From the NCBI GenBank assembly GCA_019421925.1, contig JAHZEH010000002.1, positions 16,315 through 32,735 of the forward strand: 16,421 nt of DNA, given 5' to 3'. Under the pieces are notes generated by a model. It searched no databases, was not told the origin of the DNA, and saw only the letters and a program-made list of their open reading frames with translations. Of this stretch, positions 14,297-16,421 are shown one piece after another. Every line of letters starts with the position of its first letter. Position 1 is the first letter of the stretch. This DNA is from Clostridia bacterium. GTDB taxonomy: Bacteria > Bacillota > Clostridia > Christensenellales > CALWSW01. A program made the position numbers and the translations under genes.

Positions 14297-15043
14297 ATGT
14301 CCCAAGATGTTTGTCTCAAAGGGGAAGAGCGGGTGGACGATCTCCAAAACAGCGGCCTGCGCATCATCCAGAATCCGGCGGAATTCTGCTTCGGCATGGA
14401 CGCCGTGCTGCTCGCCAGCTTTGTTCAGATCAGAGCGGGCGGCCAGGCGGTCGATCTGTGCACGGGCAGCGGTATCATTCCGCTGCTGCTCAGCGCCCGC
14501 ACAGAGGCCCGCCGTATCGAGGGCGTCGAGATCCAGCCCCAGGTTGCGGACATGGCCCGGCGCTCCGTCGCCCTTAACGGCCTGGAGGGGCTCATCTCCA
14601 TCCATACGCTGGACCTCAAGGAGGCCCCCGCCCGCCTGGGTCGGGACTTTGCAGACAGCGTAACCTGCAATCCGCCCTATGGCAGAGCCGGGGCCTCCCT
14701 GCACTCCCTCTCGGAGGCCAAGCGCATCGCCCGCCACGAGGTCCGCTGCACCCTGGAGGACTGCATTGCGGCGGCAGCCGCCCTGCTGAAGCATGGGGGA
14801 CGGGCCGCCTTTATCCATCAGAGCACCCGGGCGGTGGACCTCATCGCCCTGCTGCGGCAGTACAAACTGGAACCCAAGCGTATCAGGGCCGTCCAGCCGG
14901 ACAGGGACCGCCCCCCCAACCTTGTCCTGGTCGAGGGGGTCAAGGGCGGCGGGCCCGGCTGCACCTGGCTGCCTTCCCTCATCGTACGCGGGGAGGACGG
15001 CGAATACACCTCGGAAATGCGCCGCATCTACCACATGGACTAG
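14297..15043 (+). CDS. tRNA1(Val) (adenine-N6)-methyltransferase family protein (TrmN6/YfiC-like)
   Basis: The 248-residue SAM-dependent methyltransferase has motif I DLCTGSGIIPLLL (Asp53-Gly59) and the catalytic NPPY (125-128), the signature of N6-adenine or N5-glutamine methyltransferases. The N-terminal GLRIIQNPAEFCFGMDAVLLASF matches the TrmN6/YabB group, which methylates A37 of tRNA(Val) in E. coli. Length and overall layout fit. The ATG follows GAGGAAG by about 7 nt. In Bacillus-like genomes the homologue usually precedes a GIY-YIG nuclease and rsmI; neither is here. Its stop codon overlaps that of the convergent sugar transferase gene (shared CTAG at 15040-15043). Function within the tRNA methyltransferase group is inferred from family; the exact base is not proven. 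Confidence 0.88.
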   Translation: MSQDVCLKGEERVDDLQNSGLRIIQNPAEFCFGMDAVLLASFVQIRAGGQAVDLCTGSGIIPLLLSARTEARRIEGVEIQPQVADMARRSVALNGLEGLISIHTLDLKEAPARLGRDFADSVTCNPPYGRAGASLHSLSEAKRIARHEVRCTLEDCIAAAAALLKHGGRAAFIHQSTRAVDLIALLRQYKLEPKRIRAVQPDRDRPPNLVLVEGVKGGGPGCTWLPSLIVRGEDGEYTSEMRRIYHMD

Positions 15044-15630
15044 CAGCTCCCCTCGGAGTGAAATACTGTGGAGAACGTCCGCCAGAGGATGCGCAGATCC
15101 AGCCACCAGTCCATGTGCCCCACGTAATACAGGTCCCTGGCCAGCCGCTCCACGGCGTCCGCATCGCTCCGGCCCTCCGCCTGGGCGTATCCCGTGATGC
15201 CGGGGCGCACGTCCAGCCTGTGCAGCGCGGCGACGGGCAGGCGGTTGCTCTCAGGCAGAACAAAGGGCCTGGGCCCTACAAAAGACATCTCCCCCTTGAG
15301 CACATTGAGCAGTTGGGGCAGCTCGTCCAGAGACAGCTTCCGCAGCACTCTTCCCACCCGCGTCACCCGCGGGTCGTCTCTGCGCTGGGCAAAGATCTCC
15401 TCCTCTTCAACAATATCCCTGGCGTCCTTCTGCGCACCGGGTATCATTGTGCGCAGCTTATACATACGGAAGAGCTTGTGCCCCCTCCCCACGCGCCACT
15501 GGGCAAAAATCGCCGGGCCTGGCGAATCCAGGCAGATCGCCAGGCAGAGGAGCAGCAAAAAAGGCGCGCTGACCAGGAGAAGGGCCAGCGCCCCCACCAG
15601 ATCCACTGCGCGTTTCATAGCGCCGTACAT
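15040..15630 (-). CDS. Bacterial sugar transferase (phosphoglycosyl transferase, WcaJ/PglC type)
   Basis: The 196-residue monotopic membrane enzyme transfers a sugar-1-phosphate from a UDP-sugar to undecaprenyl phosphate, starting glycan assembly. It has an N-terminal hydrophobic segment (VDLVGALALLLVSAPFLLLLCLAICL), the Asp102-Glu103 catalytic dyad in KLSLDELPQLLNV, and FVGPRPF (117-123) with PGITGYAQAEGR later. It lacks the extra N-terminal membrane helices of large WcaJ proteins, so it is the minimal PglC-like form. The ATG has AAGGGGGA 7 nt upstream; an in-frame Met at codon 5 is possible. It may start the glycan made by the operon about 4 kb upstream, although other genes intervene. The sugar is unknown. 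Confidence 0.92.
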   Translation of the reverse strand: MYGAMKRAVDLVGALALLLVSAPFLLLLCLAICLDSPGPAIFAQWRVGRGHKLFRMYKLRTMIPGAQKDARDIVEEEEIFAQRRDDPRVTRVGRVLRKLSLDELPQLLNVLKGEMSFVGPRPFVLPESNRLPVAALHRLDVRPGITGYAQAEGRSDADAVERLARDLYYVGHMDWWLDLRILWRTFSTVFHSEGSC

Positions 15631-15677
15631 CGTTCATTCCCCCTTTGATTCTATCTTTGGAAAGAGGCAGTTTCCCT

Positions 15678-16421
15678 ATGCAGATTTATGAAGCCGGTTT
15701 TTACGATGTGGCCGTCATCGGCGCGGGCCACGCGGGCTGCGAGGCCGCTCTGGCCTGCGCCCGCACGGGCTTTTCCACCCTGTGCCTGACCATGAACCTC
15801 GACAGCGTGGCCCTTATGGCCTGCAACCCCGCCATCGGCGGCACCAGCAAGGGCCACCTGGTGCGGGAGCTGGACGCCCTGGGCGGCGAGATGGGCAGGG
15901 CGGCGGACGACAGCTTCATCCAGATTAAGATGCTCAACACCGGTAAAGGGCCCGCCGTCCACAGCCTGCGGGCTCAGGCCGACAAGCGCCGTTACCACGA
16001 ACGCATGAAATGGGCCCTGGAGACTCAGGAAAACCTCCACCTCCGCCAGGGCGAGTGCGTGCGCATCGAAGAGACGAACGGCCGGGTCAGCGCCGTCGTC
16101 ACAGCCACCGGAGCCCGCTATCAGGTGCGCGCCGTCATATTGGCCACCGGGGTCTATCTCAAATCCCGCGTCATTATCGGGGAGGCCACCTTCAGCCAGG
16201 GTCCCTCGGGGCTCTGGCCGGCGAATTCCCTCTCCGCCGCCTTGAACGATTTGGGCATCGGTCTGCGCCGCTTCAAGACGGGCACCCCCACCCGGGTCAA
16301 TAAGCTGTCCCTGGATTTCTCCAGGATGGTCCCCCAGTACGGGGACGAGCGCATCGTCCCCTTCTCCTTCCTGAGCGGCCCCATCCACAGGGAGCAGGTT
16401 CCCTGCTACCTGACTTACACC
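15678..16421 (+). CDS. mnmG: tRNA uridine-5-carboxymethylaminomethyl modification enzyme MnmG, 5' part
   Basis: Only 248 residues of an expected 620 or so are present; the frame is open to the right edge. MnmG (GidA), together with the GTPase MnmE, uses FAD, NADH and a methylene donor to modify wobble U34 of tRNAs. The Rossmann motif GAGHAG is at residues 15-20, the invariant ACNPAIGGTSKGH at 48-60, GPAVHSLRAQADK at 91-103, and ATGVYLKS and FKTGTPTRV follow, all diagnostic. The ATG at 15678 follows AGAGG by about 10 nt. It starts only 47 bp from the divergent sugar transferase gene. mnmE, which often precedes it in Firmicutes, is not seen here; it could be elsewhere. No clear promoter is visible in the short gap. 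Confidence 0.96.
   Translation, partial: MQIYEAGFYDVAVIGAGHAGCEAALACARTGFSTLCLTMNLDSVALMACNPAIGGTSKGHLVRELDALGGEMGRAADDSFIQIKMLNTGKGPAVHSLRAQADKRRYHERMKWALETQENLHLRQGECVRIEETNGRVSAVVTATGARYQVRAVILATGVYLKSRVIIGEATFSQGPSGLWPANSLSAALNDLGIGLRRFKTGTPTRVNKLSLDFSRMVPQYGDERIVPFSFLSGPIHREQVPCYLTYT

Noticed and set aside
1..16421. CRISPR arrays, tRNA or rRNA genes, phage or defence genes
   Set aside because: No regularly spaced direct repeats, tRNA-like or rRNA-like segments, integrases, capsid or nuclease-type defence proteins were seen.

Overview
The window (16,421 bp, GC-rich, with strong G/C third-position bias in all genes) looks like chromosomal DNA from a high-GC anaerobic Clostridia lineage, probably an Oscillospiraceae-type gut bacterium. 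This is inferred from the gene set: copper-amine-oxidase-N domain surface protein, flavin-based lipoprotein reductase, MATE/MerR pair, GyrI-domain regulators, strong AGGAGG ribosome binding sites and some TTG starts. No marker here fixes the species.

Region 1 (1-2314) is a divergent MATE efflux pump and MerR/BmrR-type regulator sharing a 111-bp control region. A near-perfect dyad sits inside a 19-bp-spaced promoter, the classic MerR activation layout. Region 2 (2360-5975) is a LysR regulator followed by a large exported lipoprotein reductase with two FMN-binding domains and a fumarate-reductase-like FAD domain. That gene has its own promoter, a 20-bp palindrome next to the -10 box, and a strong downstream hairpin terminator. 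Region 3 (6006-6884, minus) is an AraC-family regulator with a GyrI-like domain whose best start is cut off by an in-frame TAG at codon 9.

Region 4 (7044-10782) is a tightly packed surface-glycan operon: a Wzt-type ABC ATPase with a C-terminal cargo domain, a DegT/StrS-type sugar aminotransferase and a family 2 glycosyltransferase. No permease partner is present. A 204-bp segment bounded by 24-nt inverted repeats (MITE-like) follows, then a secreted protein with two copper-amine-oxidase-N-type repeats and a bidirectional terminator.

Region 5 (11939-14159, minus) holds a MarR regulator and an unrecognised 551-residue protein with a long acidic centre. Region 6 (14297-16421) holds a TrmN6-like tRNA methyltransferase, a small PglC/WcaJ-type sugar-1-phosphate transferase convergent with it, and the 5' part of mnmG running off the right edge.

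The main themes are xenobiotic sensing and efflux, respiratory-type reduction of an unknown organic acceptor outside the membrane, and cell-surface glycan assembly, interleaved with tRNA modification genes. I did not find a clearly new multi-gene defence or mobile system. The most notable items are the two-FMN reductase with a non-canonical active-site segment, the amber-interrupted AraC gene, the MITE-like repeat and the acidic orphan protein.
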